A program made the position numbers and the translations under genes. The notes under the pieces are model-generated. The model made no database searches and was not told where the DNA came from. It worked only from the letters and a program-made list of their open reading frames with translations. A stretch of 64,000 nt of DNA, taken from contig NZ_CP012830.1 of NCBI RefSeq assembly GCF_001307155.1, positions 6,260,501 to 6,324,500 of the forward strand. The letters are read 5' to 3'. Shown here one piece after another: positions 1 through 7,922 of the stretch (positions are counted from its first letter, which is position 1; every line of letters begins with the position of its first letter). Source of the stretch: Pseudomonas fluorescens. Its GTDB lineage: Bacteria; Pseudomonadota; Gammaproteobacteria; Pseudomonadales; Pseudomonadaceae.

Positions 1-113
1 TGAAAACATTGCCGATTGTTCATGGTTAGGACCATAAGATCGCAAGCTTCGCCAGCCCCTGCGTTGAAACGCATCGCCCACAAAGTGACCAAGCCAGGAT
101 CAGTTTTTGTCTA

Positions 114-145
114 GTCCTGAAACAGGTGTAAACCTTATTCAGGAC
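114..145. repeat. Intergenic hairpin downstream of the dioxygenase gene
   Basis: GTCCTGAA at 114-121 is the exact reverse complement of TTCAGGAC at 138-145, and the inner AGGT/ACCT extends the stem. It lies about 57 bases past the stop of the leftward gene ending at 202, so it could act as a terminator, but no clear T-run follows. The rest of 1-201 holds no gene I can support; around 39-66 there is a REP-like stretch (GATCGCAAGCTTCGCCAG). Confidence 0.35.
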
Positions 146-201
146 GGGACATTTAAAGGAAAAATGGGTATCACTTTTTCGAAGTAACACCGGCGCCAGC
201 G

Positions 202-1107
202 TTAGGGCTCTGCTGGTCGCAGATAGGGCTCGATAAAGCCGCAGCCAAGGATCTCGTTCAGGCGTTGCGCATCGTTCATTCGGCGAAACAGTCCAATCGT
301 CTTCCACGGCGCGTGACCATCGACATTGGGCGCTCCCAATCCCGCCAACAGGTCGGCGATCAGTATTGATCGGGTCTCGAAAGAGATGCGTGTCAGCCCG
401 GTGCTATTGCCAACGCCGGCATGGGCATGAGCCCCGGAAAAGACGATCAGGCTCCCCGGAGCGATATCGACGGCAATCCCCTCCTGCGGGTCGATCGCTT
501 CCAGCAGATGCGGAATGGCTTCGTCGGCATCCACGGCATTGCGGCCGTCTCGATGGGATCGCTGCAAAATGGCGCGCATATCGAAATCTGCGCTCGAATT
601 ACCCAGCGGTCGCTGCCAGAGACCTGGATACAAGGCGACGGTACGCCCTGCCGCGATGGGATAGATGGGCGCCCACCAATTGGTTTGTGCATAGATATTC
701 GACCCCCAGGTATCGCGGTGAAACGCGATGGTGGCCGTCGTGCGGGCACGCGGCGTCGACTGTTCTGGCTCGCAATGCGGCTGAAAACGCAAATGCAGGC
801 GATCGCACGCCAGGGTATCGGGGGCGATGCCAAGGCTTTGCACGACGTCCTGCCAGCGCTGCTGGACCTCAGCCGAGCCTGCGAAGTCGTTCTGAATTTT
901 CGCAAAGCGCTCAATCTGCTCAGGGTGGCTCAAATGGCGATGGATCAGTTGCGGCGACCAGGGATGCAGCGCGTCTTCGAGGAGCGCACGCGTATATTCC
1001 ACCAGCGTCGTCATGGGCTGCAGATCAGTGAAGCGAATGATCTCGCCAGCATAAATCCGGTCATGCAATTGGCGAGCGGTGCTCGGTATGGCAAGCGAGC
1101 TGTACAT
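202..1107 (-). CDS. Fe(II)/2-oxoglutarate-dependent dioxygenase-like protein
   Basis: A 301-residue protein with the signature of a phytanoyl-CoA-hydroxylase-type Fe(II)/2OG oxygenase fold. A probable HxD iron-binding pair is seen at H130-R131-D132 (FHRDTWGSN). A distal histidine lies in FSGAHAHAG near residues 227-229, and the downstream arginine (TRISFETR, residues 240-246) could bind 2-oxoglutarate. Spacing of about 97 residues between the proximal HxD and distal His suits the family. The start at 1107 is supported by an AGGGGA element about nine bases upstream. The gene stands alone, so the substrate cannot be read from neighbours; such enzymes hydroxylate small molecules or peptides. Confidence 0.7.
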   Translation of the reverse strand: MYSSLAIPSTARQLHDRIYAGEIIRFTDLQPMTTLVEYTRALLEDALHPWSPQLIHRHLSHPEQIERFAKIQNDFAGSAEVQQRWQDVVQSLGIAPDTLACDRLHLRFQPHCEPEQSTPRARTTATIAFHRDTWGSNIYAQTNWWAPIYPIAAGRTVALYPGLWQRPLGNSSADFDMRAILQRSHRDGRNAVDADEAIPHLLEAIDPQEGIAVDIAPGSLIVFSGAHAHAGVGNSTGLTRISFETRSILIADLLAGLGAPNVDGHAPWKTIGLFRRMNDAQRLNEILGCGFIEPYLRPAEP

Positions 1108-1258
1108 GACTGTAAGTCCCCTGAAGGTGCGCCCCTGACTTTAGATCCACGCTGATTGTGGCGAAAGTGGCAGGTGAGGCGAAAAAGCGCGGATCAGGCC
1201 CTGAGGACGCAAGCAACAGGCGACCTTCAAGCCATGAATGGGGCGCTTATGGCAGTTC

Positions 1259-1298
1259 TCAGCGGGCAGTTAACGGCCAGGAGCCAACGCACGACTCC
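1259..1298. repeat. Degenerate copy of dispersed repeat B
   Basis: Contains GGGCAGTTAACGGCCAGGAG, resembling the GGCAGCAATCGGCC-AAAAGCAG core found repeatedly between 3.5 and 27 kb. It lies upstream of the CAP-domain gene. Confidence 0.35.
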
Positions 1299-1460
1299 AA
1301 CAATAAATTCCCCCCTTTGCTCGTGAAACTTGTGTTGAGGCCCACAGTCTTAGCCCAGCCTTGGAATCCATCTGCAAGCCAATACAGCAAAACGCTCTGC
1401 GGTCATTCCTCTGCCCACTATCGCCATTACCGTCGTCATCCCATCAGAGCTGCCCGCCTC

Positions 1461-2321
1461 ATGCGCCAGACCGTTCGCTCCTCCTGCATTTTCTCGCTCT
1501 GCCTTATTCCTTTGCTCCCCCTGTTCGCCAGTCCCGCCCATGCCGGCGAGGAAAGGCAACTGGTGGAGGACATCAACGACTACCGCGCCCAACCGCAGCG
1601 CTGCGCGGGGCGCACGGTCCGAGCCTTGACGCCGCTGGCGCTGAAGTCGAACCTGGCCTTGCCGATCGGCTATGGCGGCGTTACGCGGGAGACGTTGAAG
1701 GATTCCGGCTATCAGGCGGTGTCTGTACGGACTATCCGTCTGGTCGACGCTGAAGATGCCGAGGAGGCCTTTGACATGCTCGAGAGCCGCTACTGTGGGG
1801 CCCTGCTCGATACCCAGTTCACCGATATTGGCGTGTATCGCGACGAGAGTGAATGGCAGGTGGTGCTGGCGCGGCCCTTGCTCGATAGGCATCTGGACGA
1901 CCCGCGAGCGGCGGGCAAGACGTTGCTGGCAGAAGTCAACGCGGCACGGGCGAAACCGCGCCTGTGTGGTCGTCAGCGCTTCGCCGCTGCACCGCCGCTG
2001 ACCTGGAATGCCGCCCTGGGGACAGCGGCGCAGGGGCACAGCCGGGCGATGGCCAACGACAATTACTTCGCGCACCAGGACCCCAACGGTGATATGCCGT
2101 GGGACCGAGCGAAGGCCGCCGGCTACGGTGGCCGGCAGATCGGAGAGAACATCGCCGCCGGGCAGCGTTCACCGGACAAGGCTATGGAAGGCTGGCTGGC
2201 CAGCCCCGGGCATTGCGCCATCCTGATGAACCCGATGTTTACGCAGGTTGGCGCGGCCTATTCCGCGAACTCGCGTAGCGACAACGGCATCTATTGGACG
2301 ATGCTATTTGGCGCGAAATGA
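1461..2321 (+). CDS. Secreted CAP-superfamily (SCP/PR-1) protein with duplicated CAP lobes
   Basis: A 286-residue exported protein. Residues 1-28 are a signal peptide (hydrophobic core, cleavage near SPAHA-GEE), which is why the start is placed at 1461 and not at the upstream GTG at 1158. The C-terminal half (about 150-286) is a canonical CAP/YkwD domain: LLAEVNAARAKPRLCG, then LTWNAAL, H193, NYFAH (H205), GENIAAG (E229) and ASPGHC (H251). The N-terminal half (about 31-140) repeats the opening motif (LVEDINDYRAQPQRCAG) and the closing strand (FTDIGVYRDESEWQVVLA) but lacks the histidine and glutamate motifs, so it looks like a degenerate copy. Bacterial CAP proteins are secreted; their molecular role is mostly unknown. 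Confidence 0.75.
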   Translation: MRQTVRSSCIFSLCLIPLLPLFASPAHAGEERQLVEDINDYRAQPQRCAGRTVRALTPLALKSNLALPIGYGGVTRETLKDSGYQAVSVRTIRLVDAEDAEEAFDMLESRYCGALLDTQFTDIGVYRDESEWQVVLARPLLDRHLDDPRAAGKTLLAEVNAARAKPRLCGRQRFAAAPPLTWNAALGTAAQGHSRAMANDNYFAHQDPNGDMPWDRAKAAGYGGRQIGENIAAGQRSPDKAMEGWLASPGHCAILMNPMFTQVGAAYSANSRSDNGIYWTMLFGAK

Positions 2322-2331
2322 GCAAATCAAT

Positions 2332-2390
2332 GAAAAGGGGACAGATTGCGTCGAGGCTGATGACAGATAAACAAGTCTGCCCCATTTTCA
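2332..2390. repeat. Repeat A, copy 1 (internally shortened)
   Basis: Begins GAAAAGGGGACAG and ends CTGCCCCATTTTC, so the two ends are inverted copies of one motif. It lacks about 10 bases (TTATTTTTCA region) present in the other long copies at 20852-20921 (inverted) and 23221-23290. Confidence 0.7.
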
Positions 2391-2410
2391 TTTTTTAGAT
2401 CCGACACCGC

Positions 2411-2817
2411 TCAAGCAAGCGCCATCAGCCTGTTTACCCGCCTCACCAACCGCCAGTGGACGATCCACAGCGGCAACGCCAAAGCTCCCCCCAGCGAACC
2501 AAGTTCGTTGGGCAGCAACGAAACAATCTGCGCGGTACACCACCCCAACCCTGAGAACAGGCCAAAGCTTTTGAACGAGCCCAGCGCTTTGTTATGCCTG
2601 GCTTCACGCCGTAGCGATCGGGCCACGTGAACGACAATGAAAAAGTCTTCAATGAAGTTGTAAGGCAGCAGAAACATCAGCCATACACTTCGAGGCGATG
2701 CCACCCTGGATGGAGGGTTGACCAATGTCAGCGAACGCTTAAGGTCGCGGCAATAAATGAATACGGCGCGCAGGCCACGGGGATGGTCAGCAGAATCTTG
2801 AAGACGACGAGCAACAT
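2411..2817 (-). pseudogene. Broken copy of the small membrane protein at 23311-23823
   Basis: The last 118 or so codons match the intact gene at 23311-23823 almost exactly (YCRDLKRSLTLVNPPSRVA onward). The original start ATG at 2815-2817 and first 15 codons are also kept. Between them 106 bases are missing relative to the intact copy. As 106 is not a multiple of three, the frame opened at 2817 hits a TGA soon after the deletion. A longer open frame can be read from 2836 but its first 25 residues are out-of-frame sequence. I infer a pseudogene produced by deletion after duplication. Confidence 0.85.
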
Positions 2818-2962
2818 CGGCGAACCCCGAAATCAATAACAGTCGTCATTATGCCGTAGCGGATTTTGCCTTGAATGCGGTCACGGGTCGCAGGCGAGCC
2901 CCTACAACGCCCTCCCCTATCAGCCAACGCTTTGCACCTGCTGAGGGAAGGTAGTTGCCAAG

Positions 2963-3448
2963 CTAATCCCCAAGCTGAAATTGCTGAAAATCCACACGCC
3001 TGACATAAATCCAGAAGTCATGCCTTGGCTCATACTGCTCCATGCAAACGCTATGGTCCTGGCACAGTTCATCTTCGTCGATCAGGGTGCGATCCCAATC
3101 GAAGTCAGGGTTCTTGGAAATGGCGTAGCTAGGATAAGGTTGGTCGAGATCGAAGTGGATCGAGTACACGAACAACGGGGACTCCCACGGCATGTGGGTT
3201 TCGCATAGCCGCATCAGTTCGGGCATCTGTGCTTTACAGTGCTGTTCGGCAAACTTCAGTGCCTGGGGCACGTCATCCCACGCTGCCTTGACCACGCGTT
3301 GCACCGCGGCAAGCCTGGCGCGAGGTGGCTCGTCATCGTAGTGTTCGACGTAAATCAAACGGCTGCCGAACTGGAACTCGCATTGCCAGAAACCCGAGGG
3401 AGTACGCCAGTGGCCAAGCATGGTTTCGGTCAGTAGATTGATGTCCAT
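2963..3448 (-). CDS. Uncharacterised 161-residue acidic protein
   Basis: I do not recognise the family. The protein is soluble and acidic, with no signal peptide or membrane segment, and is rich in aromatic residues (GFWQCEFQFGSRLIYVEHYDD; WESPLFVYSIHFDLD; HDFWIYVRRVDFQQFQLGD). Size and composition resemble immunity proteins of polymorphic toxins, but that is only an inference from type and setting. The 5' third of the gene plus its upstream region is duplicated at 19705-19995, where the rest is missing. No clear ribosome binding site is seen before the ATG at 3446-3448. Confidence 0.6.
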   Translation of the reverse strand: MDINLLTETMLGHWRTPSGFWQCEFQFGSRLIYVEHYDDEPPRARLAAVQRVVKAAWDDVPQALKFAEQHCKAQMPELMRLCETHMPWESPLFVYSIHFDLDQPYPSYAISKNPDFDWDRTLIDEDELCQDHSVCMEQYEPRHDFWIYVRRVDFQQFQLGD

Positions 3449-3569
3449 ATCGGTACTACACAGATGTGAAGGTGCTCAGGCTACCCTTACAAGCACCATC
3501 CTGGAAATGCCGTAGGCGCTTGGGCTATTTGTCCAACATCCACGGGATCTGACAGGCAGCATTGGGTCG
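3278..3569. repeat. Direct repeat, copy 1 (partner 19705-19995)
   Basis: About 292 bases nearly identical to 19705-19995, covering the first 57 codons of the 161-aa gene, its upstream region and the beginning of repeat B. The last 49 bases (GGGCTATTTGTCCAACATCC onward) occur a third time at 18621-18669. Confidence 0.9.
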
Positions 3570-3612
3570 TTTTCTGCCTCTCGCGACGGGCAGAAAACGG
3601 CCAAAAGTGGAC
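3554..3612. repeat. Dispersed repeat B copy
   Basis: Contains GGCAGCATTGGGTCG, then an imperfect palindrome (TTTTCTGCC..GGCAGAAAA) ending in CGGCCAAAAGTGGAC, which matches the core of the B family. Confidence 0.6.
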
Positions 3613-3732
3613 GGTAGACACGGTGATGGCAAATGAGTAGTGTCACGGATGCTGTTTTCGAATCTAGAGGGCAGCAGGGCTTGCCCTCATCCATGTCACC
3701 TAATAGCAGTTATACGCTTGCAAGGAATCGCA

Positions 3733-4116
3733 ATGATCACCGTCTATGGAATTGACTACAATTTAAATGCCAAAAAAGCACAGATGTCCGATGTGCTACA
3801 TAATTGCATGACTACTGTTCTTGGGTTACCCGAAGACAAGCGTGCTCACCGTTTCGTCCCGCTAGATAAAACTAATTTTTATTACCCCGGCGGTAGATCT
3901 GAAAAATACACAGTAATCGAAATAAGCATGATTTCTGGGCGAACGGAAGAAACTAAAAAGAAGCTCATAAAGCAAATATTTACAGCCTTTGAGCGAGACT
4001 TGGCTATAAATCCGGTTGACGTTGAAATCACAATATTTGAGCAGCCAAGTCATTGCTGGGGATTCCGAGGGATCACAGGCGATGAGGCAACCTTGAGTTA
4101 CAGGGTTAACGTATAA
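3733..4116 (+). CDS. Tautomerase-superfamily protein, integron-cassette type
   Basis: A 127-residue protein resembling the tautomerase/4-oxalocrotonate-tautomerase superfamily: a beta-alpha-beta layout with LPEDKRAHRFVPLDKTNFY and VIEISMISGRTEETKKKLIK. The start at 3733 follows CAAGGAATCGCA; an upstream in-frame extension from 3640 is not conserved-looking. The residue after the initiator Met is Ile (MITVYG), not the catalytic Pro1 of active tautomerases, so activity is doubtful or different. Base composition is visibly more AT-rich than the neighbours (for example AAAAAATACACAGTAATCG), which points to transfer. Its stop codon TAA lies inside the R'' box of an attC site, as in integron gene cassettes. 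Confidence 0.75.
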   Translation: MITVYGIDYNLNAKKAQMSDVLHNCMTTVLGLPEDKRAHRFVPLDKTNFYYPGGRSEKYTVIEISMISGRTEETKKKLIKQIFTAFERDLAINPVDVEITIFEQPSHCWGFRGITGDEATLSYRVNV

Positions 4117-4186
4117 CAAAAGGTTCAAGCCGTTCGCTTCGCTCTCTGGGACCGCGTACCGCGGCCCCTTAACCTAAACGTTAGGC
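4111..4186 (+). other. attC recombination site (integron cassette site), plus orientation
   Basis: R'' box GTATAAC (4111-4117, overlapping the stop codon of the preceding gene) and R' box GTTAGGC (4180-4186) are near-complementary. Inside are the complementary L'' (AGGTTCAAGCCG) and L' (CGGCCCCTTAACCT) arms and a central stem CCGCGTACCGCGG. The TTCAAGCCG and TTAAC...AACGTTAGGC layout is that of Pseudomonas-type attC sites. One mismatch to the R'' consensus is present. No integrase gene is in this window. Confidence 0.75.
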
Positions 4187-4324
4187 AGTCATGAATATTG
4201 TAAGCGTCCAGCAACACGCCTTCTTGAGGCCATCGCTTAATGATCAATTGCACTGACTTGACCACCCGTTCGCATTTAACTAACCCAGCGTTTGCATCGG
4301 ACTTCAACGCTCAGTAAACAGCAC

Positions 4325-4372
4325 CGGCAGAGGACGACCCTTTGCCGTCGGTCATGCTTCCCGGAAGCTGTC
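4325..4372. repeat. Possible degenerate dispersed repeat B next to attC
   Basis: The stretch CCGGCAGAGGACGACCCTTT... is reminiscent of family B (CGACAGGCAG, GGGTCG words). The 186 bases between the two attC R' boxes (4187-4372) otherwise contain only short open frames I cannot support. Confidence 0.3.
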
Positions 4373-4456
4373 GTTCAACGCCGAGCTAACAGGCCGCAAC
4401 CTATGCCGCGCAGCGGCAGTCTTCGGTTGCGGTCCGGGTTGAGGGAAGGGTTAGAC
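4373..4456 (-). other. attC recombination site, minus orientation
   Basis: Read on the minus strand: R'' GTCTAAC (4456-4450), L'' CTCAACCCGGACCGCAACC, a central hairpin GCCGC-TGC-GCGGC, L' GGTTGCGGCCTGTTAGCTC, and R' GTTGAAC (4379-4373). Both boxes match RYYYAAC/GTTRRRY, and the L arms pair with extra bases on one side, as expected for the folded bottom strand. It lies 36 bases past the stop of the leftward DUF2867 gene, the normal gene-then-attC order. Its orientation is opposite to the site at 4111-4186. Confidence 0.65.
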
Positions 4457-4491
4457 CTCAGTTGGCCGCGCATGATGATTTGGACTTTGGC

Positions 4492-5037
4492 TTACGCCTC
4501 CGTCGCCGACGGCCAGCCGATCCGTGCCGCACTACGAAGATTGGACTGAACGACTAAGCGATGAAACGGGGCAATGAGAAAAATATAGAGACGACCTAAG
4601 CGATTGTGGCAATGAACAACGGTCGACAGAGTCAAGTGACGTTTAGCTCCCGGCGACGACTGACCGGAACATAGAACAGAGAGCCTGAAGTCCAGGTGCT
4701 TGTCGTCTTCTCCAAGAACGACTTCAGTTGGACTTGTGCTGTAGACCTTAAAGATGCCGAGTCGGCCCGCTCCGCTCTCCGCATCCAGTGATGCGAGATG
4801 CTTAGCTGTCTTGAGGCCGAAGCCGGCTACGAGCGCGTCTCGAACCGTCAAGAGGCTGCCGACCCAAGGCGCTTGGTGAGCGAAGATGAACCTCGCCAAC
4901 AATTCGGGATTGGTTGACGCTCCGGTGGGAAGCTCGATCGAGTAAGCGTCGGCGAGATTCATCGATGCGTAGGCTTTAGCAATCGCCGACTCCGGAGGAA
5001 GCGACACAGATGTTGCGTGATGGTGTTCGGTTGACAT
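4492..5037 (-). CDS. DUF2867 family protein, integron-cassette type
   Basis: A 181-residue protein matching DUF2867 in layout: AYSIELPTGASTNPELLARFIF, then HQAPWVGSLLTVRDALVAGFGLKT and a C-terminal core with LGEDDKHLDFRLSV. The family is uncharacterised; proteins are small, soluble and often in mobile contexts. The gene follows a possible small frame ending at 5047 with a nine-base gap and is followed downstream by an attC site, so it is most simply a captured cassette. Confidence 0.7.
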   Translation of the reverse strand: MSTEHHHATSVSLPPESAIAKAYASMNLADAYSIELPTGASTNPELLARFIFAHQAPWVGSLLTVRDALVAGFGLKTAKHLASLDAESGAGRLGIFKVYSTSPTEVVLGEDDKHLDFRLSVLCSGQSSPGAKRHLTLSTVVHCHNRLGRLYIFLIAPFHRLVVQSNLRSAARIGWPSATEA

Positions 5038-5046
5038 GTATGCGGC

Positions 5047-5241
5047 CTATGGTTCGTTTCTGAGGTCTAAAATTTCAACCACATGATCTGGCATCTCCTG
5101 CGGGAGCATTTGCCTAGCACTGTAGTTGGCATTTTCTTGGCTATCCGCCCGTATCGGCCTTGTGCCTTCGGACCAGGACTCGCTATCGAGCGACGACTTG
5201 AGGCGATATCCGTACTTCACGAAAAAGAACCTCAGTGCTGT
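5047..5241 (-). CDS. Possible small protein upstream of the DUF2867 gene
   Basis: An open frame of 64 codons from an internal ATG near 5241 (the frame can be opened as far as 5334, 95 codons). I do not recognise the product. Its stop is nine bases before the DUF2867 start, compatible with translational coupling. An overlapping frame on the other strand is of similar length, so reality is uncertain. Confidence 0.3.
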   Translation of the reverse strand, partial: TALRFFFVKYGYRLKSSLDSESWSEGTRPIRADSQENANYSARQMLPQEMPDHVVEILDLRNEP

Positions 5242-5384
5242 CATTTTTTGGCTCTGGATGAGGTTCGAGTACGAATCACAGGAAGCGTAGCATTGAATAG
5301 CCCCTGGCTTAGTAGACGCAACCGAACGCCCCACTGATCTCCGACGCTTGTTGGTACTCGCCGGCTGCTTCAGGCCGTTTACGG

Positions 5385-5424
5385 TACTTCGCGGCAGGCA
5401 GAAATCGGCCAGAAGCAGTCACTG
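5385..5424. repeat. Dispersed repeat B copy
   Basis: CGGCAGGCAGAAATCGGCC followed by AGAAGCAGTCACT is a close match to the B core. The surrounding gap 5338-5513 has no other supported feature; a short inverted repeat GCTCTA/TAGAGC flanks CCTTGT near 5465-5482. Confidence 0.6.
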
Positions 5425-5513
5425 GAAACCCATCAGCGAATTCGTAATGAGCTTCCCATTGCCCGCTCTACCTTGTTAGAGCAGGCGGGTACGGGATGAG
5501 TGATTGCAAAACT

Positions 5514-6836
5514 CTACTCTGCCAGCCGTAACTGCAATCGGCTTCGATGGGATAAGCCTGCTTGCAAGGCAAATGCAACTATCACGGTAGATGGCGCGGA
5601 AAAGCTGCTCAGTCCGCCGCCGGAAAACATCAACGCAAGACCTAACGCGGTGGCGCCAAACCAGGCCGTCAAGCCCACAGGGTTAAACGCGACTACCCGT
5701 TCGAGCGCTGCGACGTCACTACGTCCGTAGACAATCTGCGCCAACGCCACACCCACCCAGGCCACCACGAAAATTCCCTGATAGGCCAACGCCTTGAGGA
5801 TGTAGGCAAACACGTCCGCGAGCATCAAGCCGTAGACGACCACCCCCACCGCCACTGCCCACATCAGGTACGAACCGCGAAGGCCAAATCGACCAAAGAA
5901 CGCCTGCATGTTCAGGGTCGCCAAGTAATAGTTGGCGGTGTTGATCCGGGTTTGCGTGGCCCAGACAAACAGCAATCCCCACAGGCCCATCAACTGCAAA
6001 ATCGCCATCACCACCGAGACTTCGTTCAGCGCGCCTTCGTGGGGAATGCTGCTGACCAGGTAAATACCCGCCGCGCCGTTGAGCAGAAACGTCACCGCGT
6101 AGAACGGCATGCCGAAGTTCCAGCGACCGTGGTACTCGGCGTCTTCAGGCTTGCCGAAACGCGCATAGTCGAAGGTGAACAGCATCAACACCCAGACCCC
6201 CATGTAGGCGACAAAACAATCCCACCAGCCGAATGCACTAGGCGTTGCCGGGCCGAAATCCAGCCATTGCGGCTGGTAGCCATAACGGCTGATCGATAGC
6301 CCCACCGCCACCAGCAAACCACCGAGGTACACCGGCAGCAACACGCCGTTGAGCTTGTCCAGCCAGTGCTGCACGCTGCCCAGGATCATCGGCACGCTGT
6401 AGAGCACCACCGCCAATGCCGCCAGCGGATAGACCAGTTCCGGGTACAGGTGATTGAGCGCGACGGCGATCACCGAACCTTCGAACACCGCGTAATAGAT
6501 CGCGGTCGAGAAGAAAATCAACGTCGCCAGGCACGCCCCGGTGCTGCCGAACAACAGCCGTGAAAACAACGCCACCGACAAACCGCTGCGAATCGCAAAG
6601 CGGCTGAGCACGCTGTTGACCAGTCCATAACTGATCACCGACAGGACCATGCCGATCAGCGCATTGCGCGCACCGAACGACAACGCCAATGAAGCACCCA
6701 CCACGATGTAAAACATCGCACTGCACACCGCCCACCATGCCATGGTCAGGGACAATCGGCCCATGCGTGCTTCGGGTGGAACAGGATGATGCGCCGGGTC
6801 TTGCCCGGTTTGACTCGATTGCGATAAAGCAGCCAT
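5514..6836 (-). CDS. NCS1-family permease (cytosine/allantoin permease type)
   Basis: A 440-residue integral membrane protein with about 12 hydrophobic segments and the layout of purine-cytosine permeases (LSLTMAWWAVCSAMFYIVVG at the first helix, a conserved FDYARFGKPEDAEYHGRWN loop). NCS1 transporters take up nucleobases and related cyclic amides with Na+ or H+. The start at 6836 is chosen because GGAG lies about 10 bases upstream; a start at 6851 has none. It ends the leftward operon with the pxp-type carboxylase genes, so the likely cargo is the substrate of those enzymes (5-oxoproline or another lactam/ureide); that is inference. Confidence 0.85.
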   Translation of the reverse strand: MAALSQSSQTGQDPAHHPVPPEARMGRLSLTMAWWAVCSAMFYIVVGASLALSFGARNALIGMVLSVISYGLVNSVLSRFAIRSGLSVALFSRLLFGSTGACLATLIFFSTAIYYAVFEGSVIAVALNHLYPELVYPLAALAVVLYSVPMILGSVQHWLDKLNGVLLPVYLGGLLVAVGLSISRYGYQPQWLDFGPATPSAFGWWDCFVAYMGVWVLMLFTFDYARFGKPEDAEYHGRWNFGMPFYAVTFLLNGAAGIYLVSSIPHEGALNEVSVVMAILQLMGLWGLLFVWATQTRINTANYYLATLNMQAFFGRFGLRGSYLMWAVAVGVVVYGLMLADVFAYILKALAYQGIFVVAWVGVALAQIVYGRSDVAALERVVAFNPVGLTAWFGATALGLALMFSGGGLSSFSAPSTVIVAFALQAGLSHRSRLQLRLAE

Positions 6837-6947
6837 ATGCGTGAACTCCAAAACCAGTCAAAGGTTGAAGCGCGGGCAGCCGTCACCGCACCGAAGTGCG
6901 GCGTTGGCGTACCGTTTGGCATGGCCCGCGCTAGACGGCGGGCAGAA

Positions 6948-7922
6948 TCAGGAAGGGAACAGCTTGCTCAGGCAGCTGAGTTTTTTCTTATAGGAACGTC
7001 GCGCTTCCAGCGCCTCTTCGAGGGTTACCGCGACAAAGCGGGCCTTCTGGTTGGGTTGCATCTGGCCGATCAAATCGAGGTCGGCGCTGATCACCGTGCC
7101 AATCATCGCGTAGCCGCCACCGGACACCGCATCACGGTGCAGCACGATGGGTTCGAGCCCGGCGGGCACCTGGATCGAGCCGATCGGGTAGCAACTGTCG
7201 ACGATGTTCGACGGATCGGAACCGGCGCCGAACGGCTGCTCCCGGGGCTGAAAGCTCAGCGCGCTGCCGCCCTTGAAGCGATAGCCGATGCGGTCGGCTT
7301 CCGAACCGACCGTCCACGGCTCGGCGAAAAATCTCTTCGCAGCCGATTCGGTCAAGCGGTGGTAGTACAAACCGGGCACCACCCGCAGGGTGATTTCGCC
7401 ACCCAATGATTGCCGTAACGCCATGGGCAAACTGGCCCCGGCGCGGCTCTTGCCACTGGCGATGCCCACCGGCAATTCGTCGCCTGCAATCAGGCGTCGC
7501 CCCTGAAAACCGCCGAGCGCGCCCAGCGCATAGGTGGAGCGACTGCCGAGCACCACCGGCACATCAATGCCGCCGGCCACCGCCACATAAGCGCGGGCAC
7601 CAGCCTTGGGAAAGTCAAAGCGCAGCACTTGCCCGGCCTTCACGGTGAACGCGGTGTCGTGGTGCATTTCCACGCCATCGACCCGTGGCGTCATGTGCGC
7701 GCCGCTGACCGCTACCAATGCATCCTGCTGAAACTCCAACTCAGGCCCGAGCAGCGTGCATTCCAGCGCCGCCAAACCTGCTGGGTTGCCGACCAATTGA
7801 TTGGCCGCGCTCAAAGCGTATTGATCAAGCGCGCCGGACGGCGGAATGCCCAAGTGGTAATACCCTTCGCGGCCCAGGTCTTGTACCGAAGTGGCGAGGC
7901 CGGGTTTGAGGACCTTGATCAT
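6948..7922 (-). CDS. pxpC: 5-oxoprolinase subunit C / biotin-dependent carboxyltransferase-like protein (PxpC)
   Basis: A 324-residue protein of the KipA/AHS2 (allophanate hydrolase subunit 2) family. Conserved pieces include the opening MIKVLKPGLATSVQDLGR and PPSGALDQYALSAANQLVGN, and GAHMTPRVDGVEM. PxpB and PxpC form the PxpBC part of PxpABC, the bacterial ATP-dependent 5-oxoprolinase that turns 5-oxo-L-proline into glutamate. Here it overlaps pxpB by four bases (start ATGA type), typical of a coupled pair. The adjacent biotin carboxylase and carrier genes leave open a biotin-dependent reaction. Confidence 0.85.
   Translation of the reverse strand: MIKVLKPGLATSVQDLGREGYYHLGIPPSGALDQYALSAANQLVGNPAGLAALECTLLGPELEFQQDALVAVSGAHMTPRVDGVEMHHDTAFTVKAGQVLRFDFPKAGARAYVAVAGGIDVPVVLGSRSTYALGALGGFQGRRLIAGDELPVGIASGKSRAGASLPMALRQSLGGEITLRVVPGLYYHRLTESAAKRFFAEPWTVGSEADRIGYRFKGGSALSFQPREQPFGAGSDPSNIVDSCYPIGSIQVPAGLEPIVLHRDAVSGGGYAMIGTVISADLDLIGQMQPNQKARFVAVTLEEALEARRSYKKKLSCLSKLFPS

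Larger units (their letters stand above)
2332..2909. repeat. Long direct repeat, copy 1 (partner 23221-23915)
   Basis: Nearly identical to 23221-23915, running from repeat A through the membrane-protein gene to a shared right end (CAGGCGAG..CCCTACAACG). This copy is shorter, mainly because of a 106-base deletion in the gene. Sequence similarity stops abruptly at both ends. Confidence 0.9.

Noticed and set aside
1158..1460. N-terminal extension of the CAP gene
   Set aside because: It would bury the signal peptide 101 residues inside the protein; it also covers a repeat B-like stretch.
4125..4307. 60-codon minus-strand frame between and over attC sites
   Set aside because: It reads through the attC hairpin; no ribosome site or recognisable product.
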